64,000 bases of DNA from Takashimella koratensis (GCA_003116875.1 BCKT01000009.1:1116001-1180000), one strand, 5' to 3'. Positions 19,735 to 32,400 are shown, counted from the first letter of the stretch. Made by a program: numbers and translations. The notes: a model not told the origin generated them from the letters alone.

Positions 19735-21807
19735 ATGGATGAGGAATACGACGTGAGTATTGCTCCCCCCAATTCCTTCCTAGCCAATCTCCACAGCCGC
19801 TTATTTGGCCACTGGAATCGCACCTACCCCTGCGGTTCGTGGATCGTGACTGACCCTCTATACCAGGTCATCGTTCTCGTACGTGTCACTCAACGTCGTC
19901 TCCCTACTCAACTCTCCTATCTTGCTACACCTACACACTTCCTCCCTCCCTTACCTCTTGGCCTCCCCCACCTCCAAACCACCCGTCCCACTAACCAACC
20001 TAGGGAACCGGCTTGACCGAGTGTATCCTCTCGGGCTTGCTCTCGGTCGACGGGCAAAAGGTCCTTCACATGGACAGGAACGACTATTACGGCGGTGACA
20101 GCGCGAGTCTCAACCTCACCCAGGTGCGCATGCCTCTTCTCGTCCTCCTCATTTACCTTCACACTCACCCACCCACCACTCCTCTGTCTGCATATGTGGT
20201 CCACGCACGCCAATCACTTCACCATTCCCCCTCGCCCTTCCCACCACTTCCTCTTCTGCTTCCCCTCACTAATCCACCCCCCTAGCTGTACCAAAAATTC
20301 CGCGAATCGCCTCCTCCCGAGGCCCTCAACCTCGGTCGAGACCGTGATTACGCTGTCGACCTCATCCCCAAATTCATTCTCTCCTCGGGTGAACTTACCC
20401 GTATCCTCGTTCACACCGACGTTACGCGATACCTCGAGTTCAAGGTGATCGCCGGTAGCTACGTGTACCGAGATGGCAAGATTTCCAAAGTCCCCAGTAC
20501 CGAGATGGAGGCGGTCAGGTCCCCGCTCATGGGTCTGTTCGAGAAGAGGCGCGCAAAGAATTTCTTCCAGTACCTCCAGAACTGGAAGGAGGACGACCCG
20601 GCCACTCACCAGGGTGAGTACATGCTATGGAGGGAGTAGTGTTGTCTTTGGATGGCTATAGCTGACAACCGCAGGTTTCGACGTTAACACCCAGACGATG
20701 AAGGCGCTCTACCAGAAGTTTGGTCTTGAGGCTGGTACCCAGGACTTTATCGGCCACGCCATGGCGCTCTGGCTCGATGACGAGTGAGTCTGCCGCCGTG
20801 TCTGCAACCTTAGGTCAAATTAGTCTCCCGCCATGCTAATCAACCCAACCTTACATAGGTACATCAACAAGCCTGCTCGCCCTACTGTCGACCGTATTGT
20901 CCTCTACACCTCTTCGATGGCTCGCTACGGCAAGTCACCTTACATCTACCCTCTCTACGGTCTCGGCGAGCTTCCTCAGGCGTTTGCCCGCTTGTCCGCT
21001 ATCTACGGCGGTACCTACATGCTCGACAAGAAGATCGAGTCCATCAACGTCGACCCGGACACGGGCATCTTCACGGGTGTCACGAGCGGTGGAGAGACCG
21101 TCAAGGCCAAGCGCGTTATTGGTGACCCTAGCTATTTTGGAGCCGGAGCCGACGAGCCCGGAGCCGATGGGAAGATTCGAGTCGTCGAGACGGGCAGAGT
21201 CGTGAGGGCGATTTGTATCCTCAAGCACCCGATCCCAGGGACCGACGACTCGGACTCGGCGCAGATCATCATTCCGCAGAACCAGGTCGGCCGCAAGAAC
21301 GGTAAGTAGTAGGGAAGCGTAATAATGATGAAGATGGAGTATTCTGGTATTCGCCCAGGCTAAGCTTTCTCCGTAGACATCTACATTGCCGCCGTGTCTT
21401 CGGCACACAACGTCGCTGCCAAGGATGTCTACATTGCGATCGTCTCCACGATCGTTGAGACGCCTCACCCTGAGCGCGAGATCCTCCCTGGTCTCCAGCT
21501 CCTCGGGACCATCACCGACAAGTGAGTTTCACGTCCACCCTTGCTACCACGAATCGTCATGAAAAAATGCTGACACTTGTATCTTCTCTACTTGCCCTCG
21601 CCTAACTCCTGTCTCACTAGGTTCATCTCGACTACTCCGCTTTACGCGCCGACGGCTCCAGGGACTTCGGACAATATCTTCATCACCAAATCGTACGATG
21701 CCACTAGCCACTTTGAGACCGTGGTCGAGGACGTGTTTGATGTTTGGCAGCGCGTCAAGGGTGAGAAGCTTGTCCTCAAGAAGCGCGAGGTCGAGGTGGA
21801 GGCCTAG
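19735..21807 (+). CDS. GDI1: Rab GDP-dissociation inhibitor
   Basis: Eight exons: 19735-19752, 19867-19878, 20004-20123, 20286-20613, 20675-20783, 20859-21301, 21377-21521, 21621-21807; 453 residues. The first three exons must join to give [21 protein letters not shown], the invariant GDI start with its dinucleotide-fold glycines; exon 2 is therefore a 12-nt micro-exon. Also visible are MDRNDYYGG, the Rab-binding segment with [20 protein letters not shown], and the late block [11 protein letters not shown] extracts prenylated GDP-bound Rab/Ypt proteins from membranes and returns them to donor membranes, an essential step of vesicle traffic. Length and motifs are normal. Confidence 0.95.
19867..19878 (+). 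other. 12-nt micro-exon of GDI1
   Basis: Encodes VIVL, flanked by CAG and GTACGT. Needed to restore the invariant GDI N-terminus. Confidence 0.88.
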
Positions 21808-22264
21808 GTCGCCACGAACGCGCAGCGCGAGCGCCGATTGTAGCGGGAGTCGAGATGCGATACGAGGACTGAGAGGTGGATGACGAGGTCGAGTCGTGTT
21901 AAGTGTAGTGATAGTTTCGATGAGGGAGAAGGTTATTACAGTAGTAGGATAGCGATAGCAGCTTTGTGGTCTCTTGATTCGATGCTTTGAGATTCAGTTG
22001 TCCACACCTCGACCAGTTGCACTGTCTTCGTTCGTCCGCTTTCTGCTGAGTCTGCGAAACTGGGTGTATCCCATCTTTGTCGGTCCCCTCGCTCCGTCTG
22101 TTTGTGTCACTTGCACCTCCGATAAGATTCCGGAGATGTTCTCATGTCCGCCCACATTGCGATCAATCTGAAATTTCAACACAAGCGTCTCTTTCTGTCG
22201 TTTTGGATCCCATATCATCACCCAACTAACGAGGTCACCGCTCTCACCTTTGGCGCGTTTCGAC
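21808..22264. other. Intergenic GDI1 to QRI7
   Basis: No gene seen; 3'UTR of GDI1 and promoter of the next gene. Confidence 0.5.
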
Positions 22265-24557
22265 ATGCGGGCGTTGATATACCACTCACGAGGGCTTGGC
22301 CTGTCTCCACTAGCTCGTGTACGGGGTAAATGTATCCCTCGTGTGGTCCGGCGGGATCTGACGGTCCTCGCTCTCGAATCGTCAGCGGATGATTCGTGTG
22401 CCGCTATCGTCGAGGCTAACGATAACAGTACGTCAGACTCTCACTTCTACATCCTATCTCGCTATCTCCCTTATACAACTCTAATGATGGGACGGATACC
22501 TTCTTTTCATCTGCTTGAGAGTTACAGACGCTGACTTGTTTGATCGGTTTCGAATTTAGCTTGGGACTCATCGTTGACTGTAGCACCCGTTTCTTCGTTC
22601 TCTTCGTCCTCTTCGTCTTCTTCTTCTTCGTCTGCCTCGTCTTTTTCATCTGCCTCGTCCGCCTCGTCCTCTTCGACATCAAAGGCACTGGCTGAATCCG
22701 CGTTCGGTCAAGGTGGTCTCATCCGATCTAATATCGTCATCAAGCAACATCATCTACACGGAACTTATGGTGGAATCCATCCTATCGTTGCGCATGAGGG
22801 TCATTTAACCGGTATCGTAAGTCCAGCCTCTGCCAGCCTCTGCCAGCCTCTGCCAAGCTATCGAGTTTGAGGTCACCTCATCCTCGATTCATCTCCATCA
22901 TCTATCATTTCCCTCTCTCTGCAACGCCTCAGAGCACCGCCGCCGACGACGACGACTTGCTTCCCTCCTCCCATCCTTCCAGACACTCGCTCACATCAAC
23001 TAACGCAACCTACAGCCCCTAGCCATCTCACGCGCTTTATCCGAATCCAACCTCACCTTGACCCAAATCGACGCGGTAGCGTATACTCGAGGTCCAGGGA
23101 TGTACGGACCTCTCTCTGTCTGTGCGGCATCAGCTCGTTCGATCGCGGCAGTTACGGGGAAACCGTTAATTGGTATTCATCATATGGTACGTGGGTCTCT
23201 CTCCAATCGTATTGACCCAGGAGGTCAATTCTTGCCTTCTGTCGTCTCAGGTCTGAGGTCTGAGGTCTGAGGTCTGAGGTCTGAGGTCGTCCGTGTTCTT
23301 ACTGACCCAACCTGACGCAGCAAGCACACGCACTCACTGTGGGGCTCACAGACCCCAACCCACCAAAATTCCCTTTCCTCACTTTACTCGTATCGGGTGG
23401 TCACACTATGCTCCTCCTTGCTACGGGGTACGACGAGTTTCGAATCCTCGCGACCACATTAGATACTTCGATCGGGTACGTACTAGGCAGTCCACCCTCT
23501 CCTCCCCTCCCTACCCCCCTTTTCCACTACTCATCTCCGCTCCTCAACCTTTCCCTCACCTGCCTATCCTCTCCCAGTCCCTCATATCTATCCTTTTGCC
23601 CACGATATGTACTAATCCCACCGCTCCACCGCTCCAGTGACGCATTTGACAAATACGCACGAACCCTTTGCCTCCCGGCTCTTCCTGACCGTGGTCTCGG
23701 ACCCGCTCTCGAACACTTTGCCTCTCTCCCTCCTCTCCCTCCATACGATACTGCACCTTTACCTCCCCTCCCTCTCCCATTGGGTCGGAACAAGACTCGC
23801 GATAGTCCCGCGTTCTCATTTGCGGGTCTCTTAGTCGCCGCTGAACGGTTGGCCAAAGCTCAGAACGCGAGTAGACCCCGAAGGAGCGAAATGAGGAAGG
23901 AAGGGAACGTGGGGAAGGAGGAACGAGTGAAGACTGTTGGGAAGGATCAATTAACACCCGCGGCGCAAAGAGAATTGGCTAGAGTGTTTCAAATCGCAGC
24001 GGTTTCTCACATCACAACTAAAGTGGCTCTATGTCTTCGACAACTGGAAGGTATTGGCATATCCAAGAACATTGACGACAAGGTAGATGGGGAAGGTGGA
24101 GATGGGTTTAAGGAAAGGGAACAAGTGAAAGTCACGGGTTTGGTAGTGAGTGGAGGGGTAGGAAGTAATTTGTATCTACGTGAAGAGTTGAAGAAGATGT
24201 TGGGCGAGGTATCCCCTGGAGTGGAGTTATATTACCCCCCAGTTCATCTGTGTACAGGTAAGTTCATCCTCTCATCCTCACCTACTTCACCCCTGTGTGT
24301 ACATGAGAGAGAGAGAGCTGACGAAACCTTTTTTCTCTCTTTCTCTCCTTGGCCCTCTTTCCGCTCTTCCTCGCGATTGATTGCACACACCCCGATCGCA
24401 TATAGATAACGCCGCGATGATCGCATGGACGGCGATCCTCAGACTTCGAGCGGGTCTAATAACTGAACCCCCAAATTTGGGGATAAGGAAGAAATGGTCC
24501 CTTGAGGAATTGTACAACGACGTACCGGAAGAAAGTTATCGTCACTCACGACCATGA
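22265..24557 (+). CDS. QRI7: Mitochondrial tRNA N6-threonylcarbamoyladenosine synthase TsaD-type
   Basis: Six exons: 22265-22427, 22560-22816, 23016-23186, 23321-23475, 23638-24257, 24406-24557; 505 residues. LALESSADDSCAAIV starts the ASKHA fold; QHHLHGTYGGIHPIVAHEGH, GIHHMQAHAL (the HxxxH metal site), LLVSGGHT, VVSGGVGSN and TGDNAAMIAW (normally GDNAAMIA) are family motifs. TsaD/Qri7 transfers threonylcarbamoyl to A37 of ANN-decoding tRNAs. The Arg-rich N-terminus (residues 1-35) without acids suggests mitochondrial import, pointing to Qri7/OSGEPL1 rather than cytosolic Kae1. An insertion of about 30 residues, nearly all Ser (with a few Ala and Phe), sits between the first strand and the GTYGG motif, and a charged insert occurs in exon 5. 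ATG 22265 is the first in frame. Confidence 0.9.
22823..22855. repeat. CCAGCCTCTG x3 in a QRI7 intron
   Basis: Three perfect 10-bp copies just after the donor of intron 2. Confidence 0.85.
23249..23288. repeat. AGGTCTG x5.7 in a QRI7 intron
   Basis: Five perfect 7-bp copies plus a partial copy inside intron 3 (23187-23320). Confidence 0.9.
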
Positions 24558-24763
24558 GTTATCGAATATATTGAGATCAGGTAGGATATAGGAAGATGTA
24601 CAGTAGATTTTGTTGTACTCGTATTATCCTCTTCGCATTGTTGCATGAATTCATCATTGTTCGAGGTCAGAATGAGGCAGATGGTACGTAACGATTCGGA
24701 GGCGAAAAGAGATACTGTACCCTCACCAATGACCAGTCAGTCGTCAGTGCAGGTACTCGCTTC

Positions 24764-24797
24764 CAACGACAAAGTCACGTCAACGACAAAGTCACGT
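24764..24797. repeat. Perfect 17-bp tandem duplication
   Basis: The unit CAACGACAAAGTCACGT occurs twice head to tail. Each copy followed by CA gives the CRE-like core ACGTCA. Confidence 0.9.
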
Positions 24798-24999
24798 CAG
24801 TCAAGATACCAGGTGTAACAGGCGCGCTGGTGGGCACCCGACCAACTCGAAAAGTGCTATGCTTGTTGCTTTTTGGCATTTCTCTGCGCTAGATTCCCTT
24901 TATCGCTAGGTATCTCAGCCCCCCAGCGGCCCCTCATCTCCGTCACTCCTTTCACTCCGGTGGACTGACCCGCCAACGCTCCGCCGTTCCACCTGTCCA

Positions 25000-25047
25000 A
25001 CATCACCACCATCACCACCATTACCACCACTACCAGCATCACCACAT
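25000..25047. repeat. CAYCAC-rich repeat
   Basis: Imperfect CATCAC/CACCAT/TACCAC triplet repeat; noncoding on both strands as far as can be seen. Confidence 0.75.
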
Positions 25048-25193
25048 CTATCACAGTCAAGACCTAGCGCGATCTCAAACCGTCGTCTGTACCCCTCATC
25101 TCCCCTCCATCAAACGACGTTTACAGGTGCAATACCCAAAGGTTAAACACCCGCTCAGCCGGTTCGTCTACCCGAGTTGTCGCGATTGCTCGC

Positions 25194-26941
25194 TTAGATG
25201 CCCTTGGCCTGGGCGATCTCTGCGGTTCGGTTCGTCAGCAATTATTCTCTCTCTCTTGCCCATAACTTTCCAGCCTCCGGCTATCGCCGTCGGCTGTCGG
25301 CTGCCGGCTGCGCGACTCACGCTCAACCTGGGTAAGAGCCTCCTCCAAGAGCTGCTTCTTGAACGCGGGCTTGGCGAGCTCTGCCTGAATCCCCTCCGAG
25401 ACAGCCTTGACAAGTGCGACTTGTTCCTGTTCACGCTGCTGCTGTTCGTAACGAACCCAAGAGTCAAGAACGGCCTTGAGCTCGTGCTTGACCGCGGCCT
25501 CCTGAGAGAGAAGGAAGTTTTCGTGCTCAAGGGTGTTGGTCTCCTTGGCAACGGCGTAAAGCTGCTCAGTGAGAGGAACAACGTCCGAGAGTTGCTTGAC
25601 AGAGTCGATACGCTCAGTCACGGCCTTGGTGTGCTCCTCGCGAGACGAGTTGAGGATGCCCTTGATGCGCTGTGTGCGGTATCGAGTATCGAGCATCGAG
25701 CGTCGAGCGAAGCGAGATGCGGATTGCGAGGGACATGGGAGAAAAAAGAGAGAAGCGATCGACGCAGCGAGGAGAAGAGATAGTTGAAAAGATTTGTGAA
25801 GCGAGATCAAAGATAATGCAGAAGCAAGAGACAATGATCAGTGTCATTCCATACAAAAATCGGGAACCACCGCAATCAAGGTCACACTCACGTCAATGTG
25901 GCCGTTGGCCCAGGACGAGTAAGGGGCACCGATCGAGCGACCGACAGCGAAGAGGATGATGAAGAAGCCGACGGCGAGGACGGTCTCCTCGTTGGCGACC
26001 TGTAGGTGGGGTTAGCAAAGTGACTTGGAGATTGGATAATGTGGGAAGATTTGACCGTCTTCGAGGCACTGCAGCACTTGAAGACGGTGACCTCCATCTA
26101 CCAGGTCTCCCGGATATCTTTCCTGGCCCAACTCGACCGGCTCAACACCAACACCAGAAAGCAGACATCGTAATCGAGCCAGTCCACTCTTCACTTCCAC
26201 TTCCCCTTCCACATCCACAATCATAACCCATAACCACTTCCACTTCCATACCCAGGCACACCTCCCAACCATAACCATAGCAGACCACTCACGTAAAGCT
26301 CAGTCGAGACAGCGGCGGCGGTAAGACCGGTACCGAGGATGATCCCGCCAGTCTTGGTGAAGAGGGACGAGGAGGGGACCGAGTTGATGATCTGGCCGGC
26401 ACGCTCGTCGGGCGATGGCTCTAGGTTGGGTTAATTGTGACACTCTTTCACCGAAAACAACTACAGCCTCCTCCTCGTAGACTACTGTCCCTCTCTTCCC
26501 TTCAGAATCGCGCGCTTCCCCTTGTCTCAGCACTACACGCCACCCCCACAACGCAAGGCCTTCTCAACACCATTCTGCAGCTGCCTACTCCTCCCCATCA
26601 CCTCTTTTTCAAATTTCACTTTTCCCTCAATCCCTCTCTCCACTTCTGCGCCTTTCCCAACCCTAACTCTATCCATCTCAAACCATTCTCAACACGTACG
26701 GGAAGCGTAGAATCGCGATCTGCAACGAGCCATTAGCACAGGTACCCGTGAATGATACACGCCGATATCGAAAGAGAAGGGAGAAGATAGAGCGCAGTGA
26801 TTTTTTCCATGTCTGTCTTTGGGAGAGTGAATGAGGGGAGAGAGGAAGTTGAACTTACGACTGGGCAGCGAGGGCGCGGGGGGCGACGACGGCCGGACGA
26901 GCGGCGGATCGGAGGGATCGGAGGGCGAGGCGGGAGGCCAT
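25194..26941 (-). CDS. ATP4: Mitochondrial F1Fo ATP synthase subunit 4 (subunit b)
   Basis: Six exons: 26941-26859, 26719-26700, 26420-26293, 25999-25892, 25669-25321, 25219-25194; 237 residues, the usual length. Joins read LAAQSSRFYASQPSPDERAGQI and ALTQVEQIAQAKGI. The first 30 residues are an Arg/Ala presequence; two hydrophobic spans follow (GGIILGTGLTAAAVSTELYV and TVLAVGFFIILFAVGR), then a long charged helix with HENFLLSQEAAVKHELKAVLDSWVR. Subunit b anchors in the inner membrane and forms the peripheral stator stalk that holds F1 against rotation. The 20-nt exon 2 is required to keep phase. An in-frame ATG further upstream exists, but MASRLALRSLRSAARP is the better presequence. Confidence 0.93.
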
Positions 26942-27256
26942 TTTGGGCGCTGTGAGAGGGGTAGGTGAGGGGTGAGGAGAGGAGGGTGGAGAGTAGAGGG
27001 TAGAGAGGAGAGAGGGGAGGTGAGGATGTCGAATTGGAGGTTGTGCTGGGGTGGACGGGGTGGACGGACGCAGAGTGGCACTCGCAGGACTGGGCGGAGC
27101 GGGTTGACCCACTGGCTGGGGAAGGGATATCGCCGCTCATAACTCCGGAGGGTGGCAGTGGCAGTGGCACCCAGGGCACCGTTGACGGTACTTCATCCTC
27201 CACCCCTCATACACCATCCAACTCGACTCTACAACCACCACACCATAACATCCACC
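26942..27256. promoter_or_regulatory. Bidirectional promoter, ATP4 / LEO1
   Basis: 315 bp between divergent start codons, strongly pyrimidine-rich on the ATP4 sense strand next to its ATG. No defined element. Confidence 0.5.
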
Positions 27257-29163
27257 ATGTCGGACGCAGGATCCGACGATCTTTTCAAGAACGAGACCGA
27301 GGAGCGGGTACAAGGAGCTGACGAGGGCCAAGCTGGTGTTGATGTAGAGCAGAAAGGTGAGACGGGGGTCAAAACCAATGGCCACCCGGATCCTGACGAG
27401 GAGGACGGTGATGACCTCGTGAGTACTCGACCAAGCCATGGCTTAGCAAAGACGCGGCTATGCTCTTATCTCCATTTATGATCCTACCCGTGCCTCTTCA
27501 TCTCCTTTCATGTGCATAGCTGACTCCCGCTCCCCGCAGTTCGGCGATGACGACGACGAAGACGACCTTGAGCGCCGCCGTCGACACGAGTCTGACGCCA
27601 CGCCCGTTTCCGATGATGCCGAGAGGGATGAAGACCGGGAAGGGCGGAATCCGCTCGAGTACGATGAAGAGGACGAGGAAGTTGAGATGGCTGAGACGTG
27701 GGCGAATCTGCCATTGCCCCAGTGGCCCAAACTCCAGCCAACTGACGGGAAGGTAAGTCACGCCCTCCTTACTCCTGTCCTCGAACGTCCCCCTGTACCC
27801 TCCAGCTTTACACGGTGTCACCTCTCATCTCAAACCTGAGACATTACTGACGAGTACAGGTCTGGCATATGAAACTACCAACCTACGTGAACCTCGAGTC
27901 CCGTCCGTTCGAGGCAGACCATTATCGAGAGACCCAGGCGGACGAGTTACCCGAGGGTAGCGATCTGGTCGCTGCGAAAGCAAAGATGATTGGTGTGCGC
28001 AATACGATCCGATGGCGCTGGACCACAGGACCAGACGGGGAGCCTGTAAGTGGATACATGCTAAAAGCACAGTGGGGGAAAGTTTTCGCTGACCTCGAAT
28101 GCGTTTGAACTTACAGATGCGACAGAGTAACGCACGGATGCTTCGATGGTCGGATGGCTCGGTGTCGCTTCAACTTGGGTCCGACCTGTTCGATGTTGCT
28201 CCTTCCCACGGTGCGACTCTCGCGCGCCCCTCGGACCCTTCTCCGACTGCCGCTTCCCAATCCCAATCTCAGCGCGACACCGCAATGAGCAGCACTACTT
28301 TTCTCTGTGTCACTGCACCTGCTGAACAAGTTCTCGTTACCGAGACCTCTATCGCGGGCCAACTCTCACTCGTCCCTACCTCGATGGACTCGAAGACTCA
28401 CCTCGAGCTCGTCAAGCACGTGGGACAACAGCATGTCAAGCACTCGAGAATGAAGATCCTGGATGATACGTTAGATAAAGAGACGGTTTCGCAGTTGCTT
28501 GCCAAGGCGGGACCGCAACGACCGGGTGCGGCGGTGGCGAAGAAAGGGACTCCAAGGAAGGGGAGGAGTGGAGGTGGAGGCGGAGGTGGGGGAGGGAGAG
28601 GCGGAGGTGGTGGAGCGAGAAGAGCGGTAAAGAGGGCAGGGAGCGATAGTGGGTCCGAAGGGTTTGGATACGATTCGGATTCGCCAAGAGCGTCGAGGAG
28701 GGCGGTTGCTGGTGAGCGCGCAGACCCAGGAGAATACGATGAGGACGATGGGTTCGTGGTTGCGGATTCGGACGAGGACGACTATGGGCGGTCAAGAGGG
28801 AAGGGCAAAGGGAAGAGTAAAGGGAAGAGTAGTAGTAAGAGAAAGAGTCGGTCCAAGCGTCGTCGATACGATTCCGACGACGATGACGAGGAGGAAGAAG
28901 AGGAAGAGGAGGAAGAGACGGAGGAAGAGGATGAAGGTGAAGATGAGATGGAAGCTGCCGAACGACGAATCGAAGAGAGGGAGAAGGAGCGGAAGAAAGC
29001 GAAGAAGGAGAAGGAGAAAGAGAGGAAGAGAAAGTATGCGACAGATGATGAGGATGAGGATGAGGATGCAGGGGGAGGAGGAGGAGGAGGGGCAGGGGAG
29101 GAAGATGCTGAAGGTGAGCCGGATGAAGAGATGGATATGGATATGGAGAGTGAGGAGGAGTAG
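27257..29163 (+). CDS. LEO1: PAF1 complex subunit Leo1
   Basis: Four exons: 27257-27418, 27540-27752, 27860-28045, 28117-29163; 535 residues. The N-terminus is acidic; the Leo1 core runs through LPTYVNLESRPFEADHY, AKMIGVRNTIRWRW, ARMLRWSDGSVSLQLGSDLFDV and a final LVKHVGQQHVKHSRMKIL. The C-terminal third is a disordered tail: poly-Gly, then KGKGKSKGKSSSKRKSRSKRR and long Glu/Asp runs. Leo1 belongs to the Paf1 complex that travels with RNA polymerase II and promotes H2B ubiquitination and H3K4/K36 methylation in the nucleus. The minus-strand frames over the tail are mirror images of its repeats. Confidence 0.93.
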
Positions 29164-29476
29164 CTAGAGCGAGCGAGTGAGCGAGTGCATAGAGTCAATG
29201 GCTCTTGAAATGAAAGGTAGAGATCGAGAATCAGTGTCTGATATGTACCACCACCGCCACGCAACCCAACGCTCCATACTATCATGCATGACCTACTCTC
29301 AACCCATCTTCACGCACACCGGTTCTGGTCGACACCTCGCAATTCCTCAACCTTGCACAAGTACATAAACCTCGATCTATATCCTACTTGAATTGACAAA
29401 TCGACCGGGTTCTCACCTTTTTTTTCACCCTCTGGAGACAGTCAATCCCCAAACGCGCCCTTGAGCCGCCGCCAGC
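29164..29476. other. Convergent 3' region
   Basis: No gene; 3'UTRs of LEO1 and the minus-strand orphan gene. Confidence 0.5.
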
Positions 29477-32400
29477 TTAGAGAGTATCAAAGAACGATGC
29501 GTCATCACCTAGCGCAACCATCTCGTCCTCTTCCACCTCTTGAACAGCCTCTTCTGCCTCTCCCACTCCTACCGTGACCTCATTCTTACGCCTCCCATCT
29601 TCCGATTCATCAACGGGTACGACCCCGACTCCTCTTCTCCTCTTTGCGAGAGGGACGGGCGTCGCTGCTCCGCCTGGAACTTCACTCATGGTTCGCTTCG
29701 CTTGCCTCCTCGCCCTCAAGCTCGATCCTGGTCCTCCACTCCCGGGCGCTCCGCCTCCCGATCCAAACCCAGACCCAGACCCACCGGCGACACCAATCCC
29801 CATCCCGCCTATACCTCCGGGCGTCCCTGGCGCGGGGTGCACAATAAACGGCGACGTCACGGGCACCTGAACCGCCGATCCTGGTCCGAACGGTTGCAAG
29901 AGCGGAGCGTTGGCAGTTAGCGCAACGAACGATTCAAGACCCTTGGCGCTCATAAAGTCTGCCGAGTAGTCAAATGTATCGTCCACGCCTACACCTGCGC
30001 CCGATCCCTCGCCTCCACCAACCGCAGCCACCGCCGCAGCGACTGTATCGCTTAACCCCGCTCCATCGGTATCCACCACCCCTGTCCCGTCCGCAAATTG
30101 GCTCAGCGGGTGAGGTCCAGGAACAACCTCCGCATCCGGAGCTGCCAAGATCGCCTGGACCAGTCCACTCTCCATTTTGCGGATATTACTTCCTTCTCTC
30201 TCCCTCGCTGCGCGGACTTTGACCTTGAGGTGCGCAAACGAAGCCGCGTTCATCGTTTCGTTCAAATTGCTCAACATGACGTCCTCATCGGGGACAGGGG
30301 GATTCTCGTACAGCTCTCGCGCCCAATCGGGGAACTCGGCCTGGACCCGCTCGTCGACGTGGAACCGGAAGAGGACGATCCCACCCGCACCGGGGATGGG
30401 AAGACCCTGAGCGTCTTTAGGACGGAGGACGGGGAGCGTGGAGCGGTCCCATAGATCTGGAGGGAGGTGGAAGGTAGGCATAGGGGCCTTCGGCTTGCCC
30501 TTGCGCTTCATTCGGGTTTGCTGGTCCGCCGCGAAAGTATCGAGTAAGAGCAAAAGCGAGCGGGCCTGTGGCACGGGAACAAATAGAGCGGAATAAGTTG
30601 TCAGCTAGGTGTGTCTTTGGCGTCCACTGTAGCCTGTACGATGGGGATATCTGCGCGTGGCGCGAGTAACGGATAAACTCACAGTCTGCGAGAGCCAAAA
30701 CAGATCCACGACCTCATGCGCATCGACCTCTTTCGACCCAAACGCAGCTTTACGATACGCATACCACTCGTCCTCTGAGTATACCCTACCAGTGACCGTA
30801 TCGGGTCGTTCGTTGGTTGGGCTCGCAAAGTCGATAGTGAGGAGAGTTCGGTAAAGCGCGCGGAGGCGGCAGAAATTGAGTGGTGATTGGTCGAATGCGT
30901 ATGTTCGGCGCGCGACGAGCTGCACGGGAACAACCGAGCGAGTGAATGAGTGAGCGAATGAAAAAATGAGAGAAGTTTGGTTAGCAAAAGGAGGGATATT
31001 GATGACGAATAGATAAAAGCCAAACAACCGACTTACCGACTGTTGACGTCGATACTGATTCTGCCTCTTCCTAGTCAACTCGTCCCTATGCACTTCCCCT
31101 CTCAACCTGCTCTGCTGCTCATCGTATCTCTTCCCCAGTCTCAACCAATACGTATGAACCGCTCTTACAATCGCTTCATCGTCAACATCCTCGTCTCCTG
31201 CTCCAACTGTCGCTCCAACACCACCTGAGCCCGGAGCGTAATCTGCCACCCAAGACGCGCGCGTGTCTTCGATCACTACAGCGATGAACGGGGCCACAGA
31301 CGCTGCAGTCACGTCTGCCACAAAGTCTGGACGGAATTCGTCAACCCCGTTAGGGGAGGAAGAGGACGAAGGAGCTTCGGTAAAGGGGTCAGGAAGGTCA
31401 CGAGTGCCTTTGACTTCAAAACCGGAGACGGTGTATTCTACGCCCAAGCGGCGGTTTGCCATTTTGTGTACGAGGTGCTGGTGAGGAAGATAGGTTTCAC
31501 GTCAATTAGAGACCCAAAGCAAAGGTGAAAGTAGAGGTGGACACCATCAGGTATTTGTACGCTGTGGGTAGGAGCAATTGAAACCCAACTCACCTCGAGT
31601 TTAATACTCCTCCTCTTCCTTCCGGGCTTCTCATCGCCAAACGGCGTGCCCTCTGCTTTCCCATCCTCCCCTGCAAACCGCTCACTAGCCCTCGCCCTCC
31701 TCCTCGGCGCCGGCGTCCCTGATGCCCCACCCGCCGCGGCACCTCCCGTCCCGCTGGATGTGAGGGTTGGGCCGGCGGCGATCCCCGAGGCCGAAAGAGC
31801 AGCGGTAGTTGCGAGAGAATCGTATCGCGCTTTGAGGGCGTCATAGTCTGTTTTCGAGACGAATCCTGCCGGGCTGGGATCGGAGTCTCCGGGGGCTATC
31901 GTCACAAATAGGAACAGGTGTCAACAATTTCCCATTCACACACCTTTTTAAAAGCAGACACCGGACTCACCGTTTGCCACGCTCTCTTGAAGCACCTTGA
32001 TCAACTCCGCTTGTCGCCTATTACAATCCACGAGCAACTTGAAACTGCCCAGGAGGCCCTGAAAGACCGTGGTCATGTTCATAGAGTCCATGAAACTTTG
32101 ACTGGCCTGTTGAAGTTGAGCGAGGGACGCTACGGTTTTCGCGACGCTTTGCGCCTGGGCCTGGGAGGCAGTGAGGATGGCGGGTGCGGTGTGGTGTAGG
32201 TGCGCGAGGGAAGGTACGGGATCTACCTCGTCTCCTTCTCCATCACCTTCGCCATCCGCGTCCTCGTCGCCTTCGCCTTCGCCCTCACCTTCACCTTCAC
32301 CATCCATATCGACGTCCACTGGGATCGAGCTCGAATCTGGGGCTCCTTTCCCCAGCCCACTCCCATTCCCCTTCCCCGCTCCGCCTGCTACTCTTCCTCT

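Larger units (their letters stand above)
24558..25193. other. Convergent 3' region QRI7 / ATP4
   Basis: No gene. It contains a 17-bp tandem duplication (24764-24797) and a CAYCAC repeat (25000-25047). Confidence 0.55.

Noticed and set aside
23249..23288. CRISPR-like direct repeats
   Set aside because: Head-to-tail 7-bp units without spacers inside a fungal intron; a simple tandem repeat.
28782..29285. Poly-Ser minus-strand frame
   Set aside because: Mirror of the Glu/Asp and Gly codon runs in the LEO1 tail.
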